NCBI RefSeq assembly: GCF_020184175.1
Contig: NC_065532.1
Location: 6,324,001 to 6,388,000, forward strand
Direction: 5' to 3'
Origin: Aphis gossypii
Lineage: Eukaryota; Arthropoda; Insecta; Hemiptera; Aphididae
DNA: 64,000 nucleotides
Shown: piece after piece, positions 1 to 12,900 of the stretch
How positions within the stretch are numbered: position 1 is the stretch's first letter
How the letters are laid out: the number at the start of each line of letters is the position of its first letter
Position numbers and translations under genes: made by a program
Notes under the pieces: model-generated
The model's input: only the letters and a program-made list of their open reading frames with translations
Databases searched by the model: none
Told to the model about the DNA's origin: nothing

Positions 1-281
1 GAAAAATGTATAAAATACATATACTACAAAAAATTATTAAACACAATCAAATAGTATTGGGGCATGGGGTATTCATGCATATATGTTTAGAACTTATAGA
101 AGGATACCAAATTGTTGTCTCTTCATAAGTTTAATTCTTTAATTGTTACTATTTGTAAGACAGAGACAACACATACAGGAGGTTTAATGCCCTCTTTAAG
201 GTTAAACATAAGAAATAAACTCATATAAAATGTGAAAATGTGTTAGTACATTACAATACTAATACTAATACAAATACATAC

Positions 282-2515
282 ATCATCATCAACAGTTTCA
301 TCATTTATACTGCCAAAAGTATTAATTTTTTGTGTCACTCTTTCAACAAGATCTAAAAATAGACGCCGATACCTGGAATATATACATTCATTCATTATTA
401 GTGAATAACTTATTAAAAATATTTTTTAAATTAATTACAAATCACTATTGTTTTATATTAAATATAACATTCATGAACAATTATAGAAGTTCTTTTTTCT
501 AAACAAGTCATAGTTTAATTTTTATATTAAGTTTACAATTATTAAATGCTTATAATTTTAAACTACAGTGTACTCTCGATTATCCGCATTATTGGATTAT
601 CCTTTGTCTTCTGCAGAATTATTTACATGCATATAATATGTATACAATATATATATATATATACATTGGGTTGTGATAACTAATTACTCGATAACGATGT
701 AAAACACAATACTTTTGTTTAATATTAATACTTTTTGGTAATTGTTGATATGTTTAATGAAAAAAATTATTATTCGCAGAATTCACTTATCCGTGGATGC
801 CCTGCTACTCTATTTCGCAAATACTCGAAAGTAAACTGTATTAATACTTATTAAAATTTTATTTTATTTTTTAATATTTTAAATAATTGTACAATTTAAA
901 AATAAATTTTATAATTACTTTTCAATACACTCGGGACGATCAGATAATGCTTCGAAAATACTACTCCATATATCCAAGCACTGATAATAACATTCTAAAA
1001 CATCTTGCCGGAATGTAAATTGTAATAGTAATTCTAAGAATTCACCATTATTGAAATGATTATCAAGATAGTTCCAATATTTTCTAATGACTACAGAGAG
1101 AATTTCAATGACTATAATCATGTAACTGAAAAATATAAAGTTTATTAGACTAATATTTATTAAAAGTATACTGTAATACTATAATACTTTAATGTATACT
1201 TACGCTTCGCTTACAAAACTAATTTCAGGAACAGAAATTATATTTTCAACTAAACGGAATGTATAAAGACATAACTCAGATAAAATGAAATATCTATCTT
1301 CTGTTTGAGTGTAAGATTTACTAAGAACTTCATTAAATATAGTCAAAATGTTAATGGATGTAGCATTCTAAACAATAAAATCAATGATTTCATACTATTC
1401 ATTTATTAAATTATACAAAATATACCTCTTTTTTCCCTAGGGGCATCAAAACATGTAATAAATCTGGAGTCAGATGCTTTTCAAATGGAAGCCATGTAAA
1501 CATATCAGAAAATACTTTTGTAACGGCTTCGTATATTTCATCAGAATTTGATGTTTTATGGGCATTTTTTAATATGTCTAAAAATAATTTATTATTAATA
1601 GTTAATTATTTATAGTAGGTACCATCTGTTATAATTATTATTAAATTAATAATGTAACATTTCTTCAGTATAATAGTAAAATTTCTATACTATAATAATT
1701 TTACCTGAAAGTATTTCAAACAATTTAGGAATGTGCTTCAAAAAATTTACTTTCAGTTCATGTTTTCTTTTGCCTAAAAGATCTTCTTTGGGACTAATAA
1801 ATTCTTCAGATGACAACAGCAAAAATGATAAGCCTAAAAGAACTTGATCAGGGTTTACAAGCAACTATATGAATCACAAATATATTAATAACTCATTTAT
1901 TTGTTTTTGAATAGGTAACAGAAAACTCTTACTTGTGCAATATGATCAATAAAATTTGGATACCGTAAAGGCCAATCATTACGGGCTATATCGACTAATA
2001 ACTTGATCATTTTACTGATCATATATTTTGGATACTCATTGTGTTTCATAACAATATGGTTAAAAATTGCTTCCCTCAATGTTTCTTGGGATTTGAAAGT
2101 CATTTTTTCCCATTTCTTATTAATAATCATCTATACATCAAACATCACCGTATAATATAAATAAATTGCTTTGTACTGGGTGGTTAGATAAAAAAAAAAA
2201 CTAAATATCTTACCTCCATAATGTTCAAACTGAACATTAATAAATATTGGTTTTTACTGTTCTCCAGGTTATAGCAACACTGCACCCAACATTTGTCTCG
2301 CTCACCAAACTTATCAAATTCTTCTTGCATACATAGCTTTACAGCGTTACTAGAATTTACGTCATAAAACTCTGTCAACATCATCTCGTAGTTTTTCATT
2401 TCATTTTCGTAGACCTAAATAACGCGAGATAGTAATAGTCATTCGTAATATGTAAACTCAATTCTGGAATATCGCACGTAGAACATATACTTACGACTAC
2501 GTCTTGACCGTTCAT
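282..2515 (-). CDS. XPO6: Exportin-6, N-terminal part (partial gene, continues past left edge)
   Basis: Importin-beta family export receptor; the known family role is RanGTP-dependent nuclear export of actin-profilin complexes. I read eight coding exons (high to low): 2495-2515, 2214-2414, 1933-2130, 1705-1864, 1426-1577, 1204-1367, 919-1125, 282-372. All join in frame with GT-AG introns, giving about 398 residues, roughly the first third of a family protein near 1,100 aa. Family signatures seen: MLTEFYD near the start, KYMISKMIKLLVDIARNDWP in exon 3 (human: NKLCKVIVDIGRQDWP), LLQFTFRQ then CLDIWSSIFEAL in exon 7, and DETVDDD in exon 8 (human: DETLDDD). The start is the ATG of a 21-base first exon (MNGQDVV). 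The donor at 280-281 opens an intron with no further exon visible to position 1. The start codon is the least certain part. Confidence 0.93.
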
Positions 2516-2960
2516 AATGATGGTTATTGTTAATGGTGACAGTTAAAATTTCTAAACGATCAGGAAAACAATTTGTTTGGCCAACGATTTCCGTACATTT
2601 GACGACCGCCCGGCGGCGTTAGATTATAATATTATTGGCGGTGATATGATGTTTATTACAGCACATCATTTACAATTTACATGACCGTAAGTTTTCGGAA
2701 ATAATACCGTTATTTAATAAAGTCACTAAGTACCAAGTAGAAATCGGTAAGCAGAAAGCACAATGTAACATAGTATTTTTAATTTGTAACAAAATTAAAA
2801 ACATTTTCGAACGTTATCTCGGTTACTATCAGATCAGTGTAACCAACCGTAAGACTTCATGATAATATGTTATTGTCATTGAAATGTGTATAATATTATA
2901 ATATTATTATGTTATTACTTATTACCATTTATTAATAATTAATAAATAATATATTAATAA

Positions 2961-3000
2961 TACAGAATAGATGTCAGATGAAATTTTCATCTATTCTGTA
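2961..3000. repeat. Short inverted repeat / hairpin
   Basis: TACAGAATAGATG at 2961-2973 is repeated in perfect inverse at 2988-3000 (CATCTATTCTGTA), around a 14-base centre. The centre and inner arm also contain the near palindrome AGATGAAATTTTCATCT, so two alternative hairpins exist. It may be a tiny transposon relic or chance in AT-rich DNA. Confidence 0.55.
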
Positions 3001-4298
3001 GTTAATCTATGTGCTTCTATATAAATTTTAAAATCAAATTTGGGCGAGTAATGAGTATAATCAATGTAATTACTACTTACTTACTGACATACAGCTAGTT
3101 TGCTATTACCATAAACAATTACCGGTTTTGCAATTTAATCGAATAAGAAATTTTAGATCATTTAAAACCGTAAAAACGGGGGTTTTATTGGGTAAACATA
3201 ATATTTTTTTAATTTAGAAAACACGGTATATTATAATATACGAGTATAGTATAATCTATCGTGATTTGTAACAAAACAAAAATAAGCAACACAATGTCTT
3301 ATACATATATTTGTACACAAAAATACCAAGCAATTAATTTCCTTGTGGAAATGATAAAGACCGGTACTGGTTTGCTTATTTTATTATATAGATCCGCCGC
3401 GGAGAGTGAAAACTTTATAGTCCCGCCATCCATAATAAATTATAATAAATACATCGTAAAAAAATACAAATAATCTAATAATTCGACGGAAAAACGTACC
3501 ATTGGGTAAGTCGTAAATAACGGTAACCTATCATAGATATTTATCACATAATATGGATCGATATCCTTTGTATAGATACATAAAACATAAAAGAACAAGC
3601 CTTTTTTATGTTCTATTTTTGTAATGCCACAAAATGAACTTTTTTCAATTTTTTTCCACAAAGTTCGAGTTGTTTCAAATATACTCCTGAATGTCACCAC
3701 GTCGGCCGATTTTTCATTTTTTTTTCTTTTTTAAGAGGAGGGATAGGAAATTGTATTTTATATTTTTTATTGTTTTTTTTAGCTTGTCATTTAAATTAAT
3801 TTTACGACTTTTTTTCACAAGTTTTTACCAAATGAACCAACTAGTGAGTAATATTTTATTTTAAGTGAAGTCAGCGACTTTAACTTATTGTAGTGTAGAT
3901 TTGAAAAATAACAGTTTCTCACATGGACAATTATACGTAGCATTTTTTAGAGTTGGAGGACCTGATCATTAGGTTTAGATACTACAAAATAAAACTCTAA
4001 TTATGGTATATCGTATAGGTGCCTAGAGGTTTTGACTGGAGCCATTTTTAATATTTTATGAAGTTAAATTTTATAAATTATAATTATAATTAAACTCATT
4101 ACTGATGAGAATTATTATTCATTTGTAAATATTATTATTAATATTTTTTTACTTGTAATTCAGATACTACTACTATTGAGAATTTGATTTATTATATATA
4201 TATTAATTAAAAATATTTTTTTTTTTTTAAAATACAACTATTTATTTTTTTATATGTGAGTTGAATTAAAAATTTCGTTTACAGAAAGTAAAAACTGC

Positions 4299-4330
4299 AC
4301 ACGGGCGAAGCCGGGTAATTCAGCTATAGT
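4299..4330 (+). mobile_element. Helitron-like 3' end remnant
   Basis: ACACGGGCGAAGCCGGGT (4299-4316) matches the GC-rich hairpin (intact form ACCCGG-loop-CCGGGT) found near the 3' ends of many insect Helitrons. It is followed after a few bases by CAGCTATAG, close to the expected CTAG terminus. One stem base is mutated and no 5' end was found. The assignment rests on remembered consensus and is tentative. Confidence 0.4.
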
Positions 4331-5237
4331 AATAATATCCTAACATCACAGTACGTATTCAAGTTAATCATAATTCATGGATACAATTTTGTGGATCCTA
4401 ACTCGGGAATCCACACACAAGATGTCGAAAGAACGCGAGGTTCGACCAAATGGGTCAACAAAAACATTGAGGAACAGATCTAAATTTTCTAGACTCATAC
4501 ATGGCGGAGTTTATGTGGCGATCAAAACTAAATAATAGTGAAACCATTTTAAAAGATGTGGCAGAATTTTGGGAATCACGAAAAGCATCAACATTTTTAT
4601 ACATTATATTTTTAATTTTAATTTTTATTATTATTTCAATATATCGTAAATATCAATAAATAAACTCATTATTTTATATTTATACAAATTATACGATGTA
4701 TTTATTGTTATATGGATGGCGGAGCGATAACAAACCGATAATAGGTACCTAGATATCTATAGAGTAATAGATACAGTAACTATGTATATATAATGAACTC
4801 CAAGTCTACGTACGATTTAGAAGCAAATAATATTTAATTTAATTTACAAGTAGTTATTTTGTAAAATTTAATTTATAAAATATATCATTTAATCAGGCGT
4901 AAATTATTATGTACCTACCCACTCAAAACAAAAGGAAAAACTTTTTCACGGAGTACGGTTGCGGACTTCTCCACTTGTAGCATTATTAACTCAAGTACAA
5001 CTCAACGTCTTCACCAAAATTGAATGCCTTATATTAAACACATTTATTATTTAACTGTTTAAAAAATAATAATAATTTGTTATTTGTATCAGATAAAATT
5101 AAATATTAAAATTTTAAAACTGATTTTATTTATTTTTTATACAATGCCGTGAGATATGATCCATACTTGTAGTATTCACTTAAAAGCAAGTAACAATGAT
5201 ATAATTATAATTTAAAGAGGTACTGCTATGCTGTACA

Positions 5238-5432
5238 CATGGGCGCCCATAAGTAAAATTTTAGGGGGGGTCAAAATAAAAAATTCTCAAATGTAAAGAT
5301 TATTATATTATATTATGGTAATATTTATTGAGTTACAAGTTTTTAATATTTTTTGTCCAGGGGGGGGGGGCAAGTGCCAGGTTAAGGTTAGGGCCTAAGT
5401 GCCCCCCTTGCCCCTCCCAATGGGCGCCCATG
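5238..5432. mobile_element. hAT-like MITE with perfect 8-bp target duplication
   Basis: A 195-bp element bounded by inverted ends CATGGGCGCCCAT (left) and ATGGGCGCCCATG (right). GCTGTACA lies immediately outside both ends (5230-5237 and 5433-5440), an exact 8-bp target-site duplication, which is the hAT signature. The inside is a G-rich / C-rich patch (runs at 5360-5370 and 5401-5416) around AT-rich DNA and codes for nothing. Open frames crossing it on both strands are incidental. Confidence 0.8.
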
Positions 5433-5476
5433 GCTGTACAGTATAATATAGTAGATGTCGAGTGGGTCATTCTAAT

Positions 5477-5662
5477 CAGGGACGTATTTAGAAATGTCTT
5501 TATGGGGGAGAAGGGCACAAACAAAAAGTTCAAATTAGCGTACATGGGACGTACAGAGAGTCTAGAATTAAGAGGCTAATACTCTAAATAATAAAAATAA
5601 GTGGAAGATACAGTGAATGGAGGTGGGCACGGACACCAAAGGCCCCCTTAAATATGCCTCTG
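5477..5662. mobile_element. hAT-like MITE, degenerate
   Basis: Ends CAGGGACGTATTTAG (left) and, read inversely, CAGAGGCATATTTAA (right) match at about 11 of 15 positions. Flanking octamers ATTCTAAT and ACTGTAAT agree at 6 of 8, so this looks like an older insertion than its neighbour 45 bp to the left. Non-coding. Confidence 0.55.
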
Positions 5663-5729
5663 ACTGTAATGAATATTATGTTGTTAAATGATTTATGTAA
5701 ATAACTAATGAAATTCTCAAGTATCTATG

Positions 5730-6500
5730 ACTTATATTTTTTGAATAATAATAAATATTGAAAATCAATTGAGGATAAATCGTTATCGTTACCCAATTTC
5801 GTAAAAATCTAAAATTGAAACCCATATATAATTTTTTCTATAATAATCTTTCGAGTTTTCACTATAACTATTTGAAGGAAAACTCTATATTGAATTTTTT
5901 TACCTTAACAATAAATACTAAAAATGTTATAAATTTTCAAGTATCTAATACAAAATTATTTGCGAATTTCCACGATTTTGATGTACTTCTTAAAAATTTG
6001 ATCTTCAAATGTTTATAAAAAAAATTTATGACTAACGATTTTTTATTTTTTTTTTTTTTAACTCGAACAAGAACAAATTATAAAAAATTTGGTAGTATTA
6101 TCTGATAATTTTTGGGTACCCAAAATTTTGTTATCGACATTTAAAAAAAATCCAAAATTCCAGTTTTCTATAAATAGCTCAAAAAATTTAACTGTATATA
6201 GATAACACTAATATCTTTATTTTAAACATTTGGTGAAAATTTCAAGTATTTATAGTGATTATTTTTGAGTTACAAGGTTACAACCATATAAAAATATCGA
6301 TTTATTTGAAAACTGTTGGAAAATGTTTACTTTTGCCCCCTATAATGCACCAAAGATATTCAGTTTGCCATCGGAAACCATCGCCTAAGTTTGAAATTGA
6401 AGCATTATTTTGACAAGTTATGCTGTACATAAACACACACAAAAAAAAAACATATCATTGTAAAATTATTACATTCATCACTACGTTCAGAATCTAAAAT
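5730..6500 (-). repeat. Dispersed repeat family, copy A (truncated)
   Basis: Shares the terminal block ending in CATTGTAAAAT...TTCAGAATCTAAAAT with copies near 40.8 kb and, inverted, near 9.1 kb. Internal phrases such as AATTTTCAAGTATTTA and AAATAGCTCAAAAAA recur in every copy. Orientation is minus, taking the GATTCTGAACGAAG end as left. The far end is lost. No coding potential beyond short chance frames. Confidence 0.8.
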
Positions 6501-6761
6501 TATTGTTAAACAAAATACTATATAGTATTTTTTAATAATTGATCTGAATAACCTAGGGTTAGATTATAATTTTAAAGTTATAATAAACAAACCAATAAAT
6601 TAAATAGTTGTAGCTTGTAGCTTTTGAAATCATGAAGTTTTAAAATTCTATGATAAAATAATGGAAAGGGAAAACCAAACAGTTTACCCAATGAATAGCA
6701 AATAATAAAAAATAATATAATTATATTATATTTAATTTTTTTTTTTTTTGTAACAGTTGTT

Positions 6762-6767
6762 TTTATT
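6762..6767 (-). promoter_or_regulatory. Candidate poly(A) signal of l(3)mbt
   Basis: Reads AATAAA on the minus strand about 155 bases downstream of the l(3)mbt stop codon. It is the first canonical hexamer I noticed in that direction. AATAAA is common by chance in such AT-rich DNA. Confidence 0.4.
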
Positions 6768-6922
6768 TACAAAACATAAATATACAAAGGTAACTATAAT
6801 TTATCATGGAGAACACAAAAATACTTAGAAAAAAAATACTTAAAATTAAAGTTTTAAAAATAAAAATATAACACTAGTCAATTAAGAAATACAATTTCAA
6901 ATTATTAGTTTAAGTCAATATT

Positions 6923-9900
6923 TTAATGTTGAGGAAGGTTGTCAAATAAATCAATCCCAAAGCTACGTTGTCTTAACAGTATAATGGCATTGGTTAATTT
7001 TAATGCATGACCAAGTGGAACTTTTAATATATTCATTATATCATCTTGATTTAACATTAAAAATGACTCACCATCAATTTCCTATAAAAAATAGTCACTT
7101 ATTAAAGAATTTGTAAAACACCAATAATAATAATAATAATAAATATATACTTGATTAATGAACCGATCTGATATACTAATTTCTTCATTAGTATTAGAAC
7201 TTTTTGAGGTATTAGTTTCAACTACTTTTTTAACATATGAGGCCACTTCTTGAACAGACCATGTTCTTGCATCAGTAGTATTGAATAATGGTATACCTAG
7301 TTGAGCATTATGTCTGGTCCAGTAATTGCATTGTTGTTCCATATATATCGAACCCAAATTATAACCCACAAGAGATAAGCCAAGTGCTTTCCGCAAGTTG
7401 TTATTATTGCTACTTGGAATGTTACTAGAAAATGAATTTATATTATCAGAATTACATTCTGATTCAATATTATTTGTATCTAACATAAGGTTTAATCTGA
7501 AAAATTTAAATTATTTTTGATAAAATCAATTATAATTAAAATAATGACACTTATAGTCGTAAGTATAAAAGTTATCATACCTTTTTTCATTTATTTTTTC
7601 TTTGATCTTAAACAAATTATTATATTCTGTATTCGGTTTTTTTTTTTTTTTTTTTCGTTAGCCTGATGTATATTGCTTTTAGATTTTGAACTATAAAATA
7701 TTCATTAATTTAAATTGGTTAAAATGTACACATTAATAAAAAAACATTTAAAAAGAAAAATTTAATACTACCTTGTTAATTTTGTGGTAATTAAAACATT
7801 ATTAGCTTTTAATCGATCAGGCATCTTTCCTAACCCAGCTACAGCTGTTTTCCATGAATCCATTTCATACGGACAATCTCTTAATTCATTATGATCATTT
7901 TTTAATCTATTTGATGAATTTCCATAACCCTTACAGCCAAGGATATGGCAATTCCATAGTTTATTAGGTGCTTAAAATATACATATAATAAATAAATAAT
8001 GATAAATGGTATAAGAACATGGTGTTAGGTAATTTAAAATAAAATAACAACCATTATAATGTTAATATTGAAATTACACAGAACTATTAATTAGATGAAT
8101 TAGTGGGTAAAATTGTTAATGGGTTCACTTATTATTTACTCTAGTAATGTGCCTAAAATTAATTAAACATAATATAAGAGTTGAGACTAAATTCATTAAC
8201 TTATCCTAATTATTTATGTAAATGGCATATTTATACCTGGAGGTAGTTCAATTGGATGGTTAGTCTTTGCAGACCATCCAACAGGATGGATATCTGGACT
8301 ATCATCTTCAACCCAGTAGGCGTAATTATCATCAAATCCATCATAAACAATTTTTAGTTCATCACCTCTAACATCTACTACTCTAGCAATTCGTAATAGT
8401 CTTGGAACAACAAGATCAACCACCTCAATTGTCATTTTATTAGAAAAGTCTCTTAATGGTCGACGGACAAATGCATCTTCAGGCACAGGATTACTATTTG
8501 TTTCTTTCAAGTATTCAGTCCAATTGAAGGGTTTTTTTCCTTTCATATCTAAAAAGTTGTAATATTTTAGTATAGGTTTAGTGATGGTCAAAATAAAAAC
8601 TAACCATTATAACCACTAGGCGGAGACAAAATTCGACCATTGTAATCACACCATCTTATTGGATGTATATTAGTAGATGTAATATCAGTCCAATAGTCAA
8701 AATCATCTGTCCATCCATCAAAATGAATACGAATACGATTACCCAAGATATCAGCAACAGTAGCAACGCATATTAATTGTTTTGGAAGTGTGCGAGTTAA
8801 TTTATCTAATGCTTCTAATTTATCTCCGATATGAAATTTATGTTGATTTTCATAGTTCTATGTACACAAAATACATAATATATTTTAAAATATAATTTAT
8901 AGCTAACAAAATAATGAGTAATGATGAGTAAATGAGTAATCAAAACATTTACATTATTTCTACTATTTATATAATGGTAAATAATTATGATCAAACATAT
9001 AATAAAACAATGTTATTGAGCATTTTTGATTCATTTTAGATTCAGAGCAGAACGAGGAATGTATTGGTTTTACAATGATATTTATTTCTTTTTAGATTCT
9101 GAACGAAGTGATGAATGTATTGATTTTACAATGATGTGTGTTTTTTTTTTTTTTTTTTTTTTGTGTCTGTGTACAGCATAACTAGTCGAAATAATGCTCC
9201 AATTTCAAACAATGGGGGTGGTTTCCGATGTAAAAGTGAATATCCTTGGTGCATTATAGAGGTAAAAAGTTAACATTTTCCAACAGTTTTCAAAAAAATC
9301 GAGAAAAACAAAAAAAAAATGACGGAAAAACGGCAATTTTTAGGCAAAACCAGTTTTCGACCAAATCGATTTTTTTTTATGGTTGTAATTCAAAAACTAA
9401 TTACTGAAAATACTTGAAATTTTCACCAAATGTTAATGTCAGTGGTATCCGTATACAGTTAAATTTTCAAAAAATTTTGACTTTTTTTGAGTTATTTATA
9501 GACCACTGAAATTTTCTATTTTTTTGAGAAATTTTTTTTAAGTGTCGATAAAAAATTTTTGGATGACCAAAAAGTTTTGAAAATTTAATACAAGGTTCCT
9601 TATGAGTTGTTTTTAATGTAGCTAAAAAAAATTAAAAATCGTTAGTCACAATTTTTTTTATAAACGTTTTTAGTTCAAATTTTTACGAAATCTGTCGAAA
9701 ACGCGAAAATTTGCAAGTAATTTTGAAGTTGAAAAATCATAAAATTTTTTTCTTTTATAACTAAGTTTTGAAAATTTGGTACAAGGTTCTCCATACATTT
9801 TTCTTCAAATATCTGTAAAAAAAACTCTACCGGATTCAGACAAAAAATTTTTATGAGTGTTTGAAATTTAAATTTTTACAAAAACCGCGTTAAATAACAG

Positions 9901-12900
9901 TTTAGCCTCAAACGATTTTTGATATTTGTTATTATTCAAAAAGTATAAGTCGTAGATACTTGAAAATTTTACCAGTTATTAAGATTCGCGTTTTCTTTAC
10001 GTGATTTAAATTTCAAAATATTTTGACTTTTTTTGAGCTATTTATAGACAACTGAAATTTTCAATTTTTCTGAAAAAATATTTTTGAAGTGTCGATAAAA
10101 TTTTTTTGGCCCTATCAAAATACTTGAAAATTTAATACAAAGTTCCTCATATGTTATTCTTATAGTGATTAAAAAATTATAAGAATACATAGGCACAATT
10201 TTTTTTTATTAGCATTTGAAGTTCAAATTTTGACGAAAATTCGTCAAAATTATGAATATTTGCGAAATATTTGAAGTTGAAAAATCATAAAATTTTTTGT
10301 GTTTATAACTAAGGATTAAAAATACAACACTAAGTTTTCCATAAGTTTACCTTCAAGTATCTATAGAGAAAACTCGAAGCATCATTATAGGAAAAATTTT
10401 AAGTGCGTTTGAATTTTAAATTTTAACGAAATAGCGTAACGATAACGATTTATCCTCAAATGATTTTAAATATTTGTTATTATTCAAAAAGTATAAGTCG
10501 TAGATACTTGAAAATTTTACCAGTTATTAAGATTCACGTTTTCTTTACGTGATTTAATTTTCAAAATATTTTTTAATATAAGCTGGTTTTTTTAAACCAC
10601 CTTTTTTACCAACCACTAGAAATTATATCCTAGGCTGACAAATCATCTTCGTTCAGAATCGTTTTTCGTATACAATGATAACTATCATTGGATTCAAATT
10701 TAACACTCCTATAATATATAATAATGATCCATACGGCACCTAATGTACAGCAGAGCGGTACTCACTTGCCCACTTTTTTTATTCTGTAAACACTTTTTTC
10801 CCCCTTAACTTGCTCAAAAGTACAAGTTTAGTATATTTTCTGAAAGGTAATGTTCTTAAGCTGGTACTTTAAAGAGGTCATTTTGCGATTTTCGAAATGA
10901 TACTCAAAATAAAAGCGGTTAAAGGAGAAAAAACGTACAACTTCACGAATCTGTAGTATAAAATACTTATGGCTTTGTTTATCATCATAGAAACAAATAA
11001 AATTAAATAAAAAAGATCCCCTTGTCCGCTCAGAATCGTTTTTTATTGAATGCAATATGATTGTATTCAAATCTAATATCTACAGTAAAATTACACTATT
11101 CTGTCCGAGGACCGAAGGGACAATGGACAAACATCCACCACCAAAATGCGCTGACCTACTTTTTTTTTTTTTGTTCCACAATGTATGCGATTTTACAAAA
11201 CTAGAAGCTGAAGTTGTAAACAATACTTCTCAAAACATCATTTATATGAAAAAATGTCCAATTAACAGGGAAATGATAACAAAATAAATGAAACAATATA
11301 GGATTTGCTCTTGAAAACCATCTAGATGTTTTTTTTTAAGTAACTTATATAAGATTGAATTTGAATTTAATTACATTTCACAACATTAAATATATTATAA
11401 GTCACCAAGTAGGTTGCAAGTTACATATATAAGATTGAAGATTACATATCTTTACTAGTGTAGAGTAGTAATTTACTGTCACTTACATTAATGCTTTTAG
11501 TAGAGACAAAATTGTGTTTTGGAGCTGGTAAAGCTTGACACTCTCTAAGATAACTAATCCAATTAAATTCATTTTCATAATTATTTGGTGGTTGTAAAAT
11601 CCGTGAATTCATTTCACACCATCCTGGATGAAACAAATTTGGGCAATCTGCATTTACCCAAAAATCATAATCATCCGGATAACCATCAAAATGTAATTTA
11701 ATGCGATATCCTAATAAAAATATAAACATACCAAACAATAAAAAATAAAATTAAGTAAAACATCATAACCAAAATACAAGCAAAGATGCAAACATGGAAT
11801 AGCTTGAGAAGGAGTACAGCTCCATAATTTATCAGTATATTTAATTTTTTTAACAACACACAGTATTATTTAGTAATTTATATTATATTTTTTGTTTTGT
11901 TTTATAGTGTTATTAGTATTTTCAATAACTTAAATGGAATAATGACTAATACTACTAATACATTAAAAAATGAATGTGTAATTAATAACTCTTAACAAGT
12001 CTTTCAAAATTGTCTAATGTAGTAATAACTTTGTCAATCGATTTTGCTACTTGTGAAAGGTAGTTTTCTGCCACACAAAGATTGAAAAGTGGATGATATT
12101 GACAATGTTACTATTAATTACAGTTTTAGAGATTTAGAGTAACAATATTGAAAAAACTATAAATATTATATCAATGGTAAATAATTTGTCATTATTTGTA
12201 AGTTCAATAAAACAATTAATTTAATATTGTATATAAAAATAATAAAAAATAATGTTTAATCATAGTAATACTTGAAGTTTTTAAAGCCAGGTATACTGAT
12301 AGATTTATTATCTTTTTAGTTAAAAAATAATTGAGTATAACTCTCCTCAATGTAATTTCTTATTTGCATCTACGGTACCAAATCAAAATAAATTAAAAAT
12401 TACCACAAACTTCTGATACAGTCATTACACAGAATAATGCTTCATGCTTGGGGTCAATACCTTCAAGTTTTTGTCCTACAACAAATAAGTTCTTCTCAGA
12501 TGGAAAAGGTCTATCAAACAATTTTTTAGGGGCAGATTTAAATTGCATCCCAATCATATACTTCAATACATCTTTGTCTTCTATGAGAGGCTAAAATAAA
12601 ATATAAATATAAATAATGTATACACAATAAAATTGTTATTTATAACAGTAATACTTTGAGATCAAAATAGTCATCATCATCATCGTCATCATCATCTTCA
12701 TCATCATCATCGTCATCATCAACATCATAACCATTATCATCAACTACTGCTTCAACAGAACTAATTGGCTTAGATAATTTTAAAGAAGATTGATTTTCTT
12801 CTACTGATGGTTTATTAAAAAAATTTATCAACTGTTTATCAAAATCATCATTTTCTTTAATCAAATCATCTGGGCAAGAACTTGTTAGCAATTGTTTCCT

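Larger units (their letters stand above)
2516..6922. other. Intergenic: XPO6 upstream region and l(3)mbt downstream region
   Basis: The two flanking genes are in tandem on the minus strand. The first 150 bases upstream of the XPO6 ATG include a small GC-rich patch (around 2603-2625, CGACCGCCCGGCGGCG) that could be its promoter; this is inference. The rest is AT-rich and holds a short hairpin (2961-3000), a degraded Helitron-like end (4299-4330), two hAT-like miniature elements (5238-5432, 5477-5662) and one copy of the dispersed repeat family (about 5730-6500). No gene seen. Confidence 0.6.

Noticed and set aside
3440..3700. 86-codon minus-strand frame upstream of XPO6
   Set aside because: Low-complexity Phe/Tyr-rich translation typical of AT-rich non-coding DNA; no motif recognised.
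5328..5579. Overlapping open frames on both strands (83 and 70 codons)
   Set aside because: They run through a MITE with a G-rich interior and its flanking duplication; composition explains the lack of stops.
11057..11287. 76-codon plus-strand frame in an l(3)mbt intron
   Set aside because: Lies in repeat-derived sequence, no family resemblance, no splice or poly(A) context.
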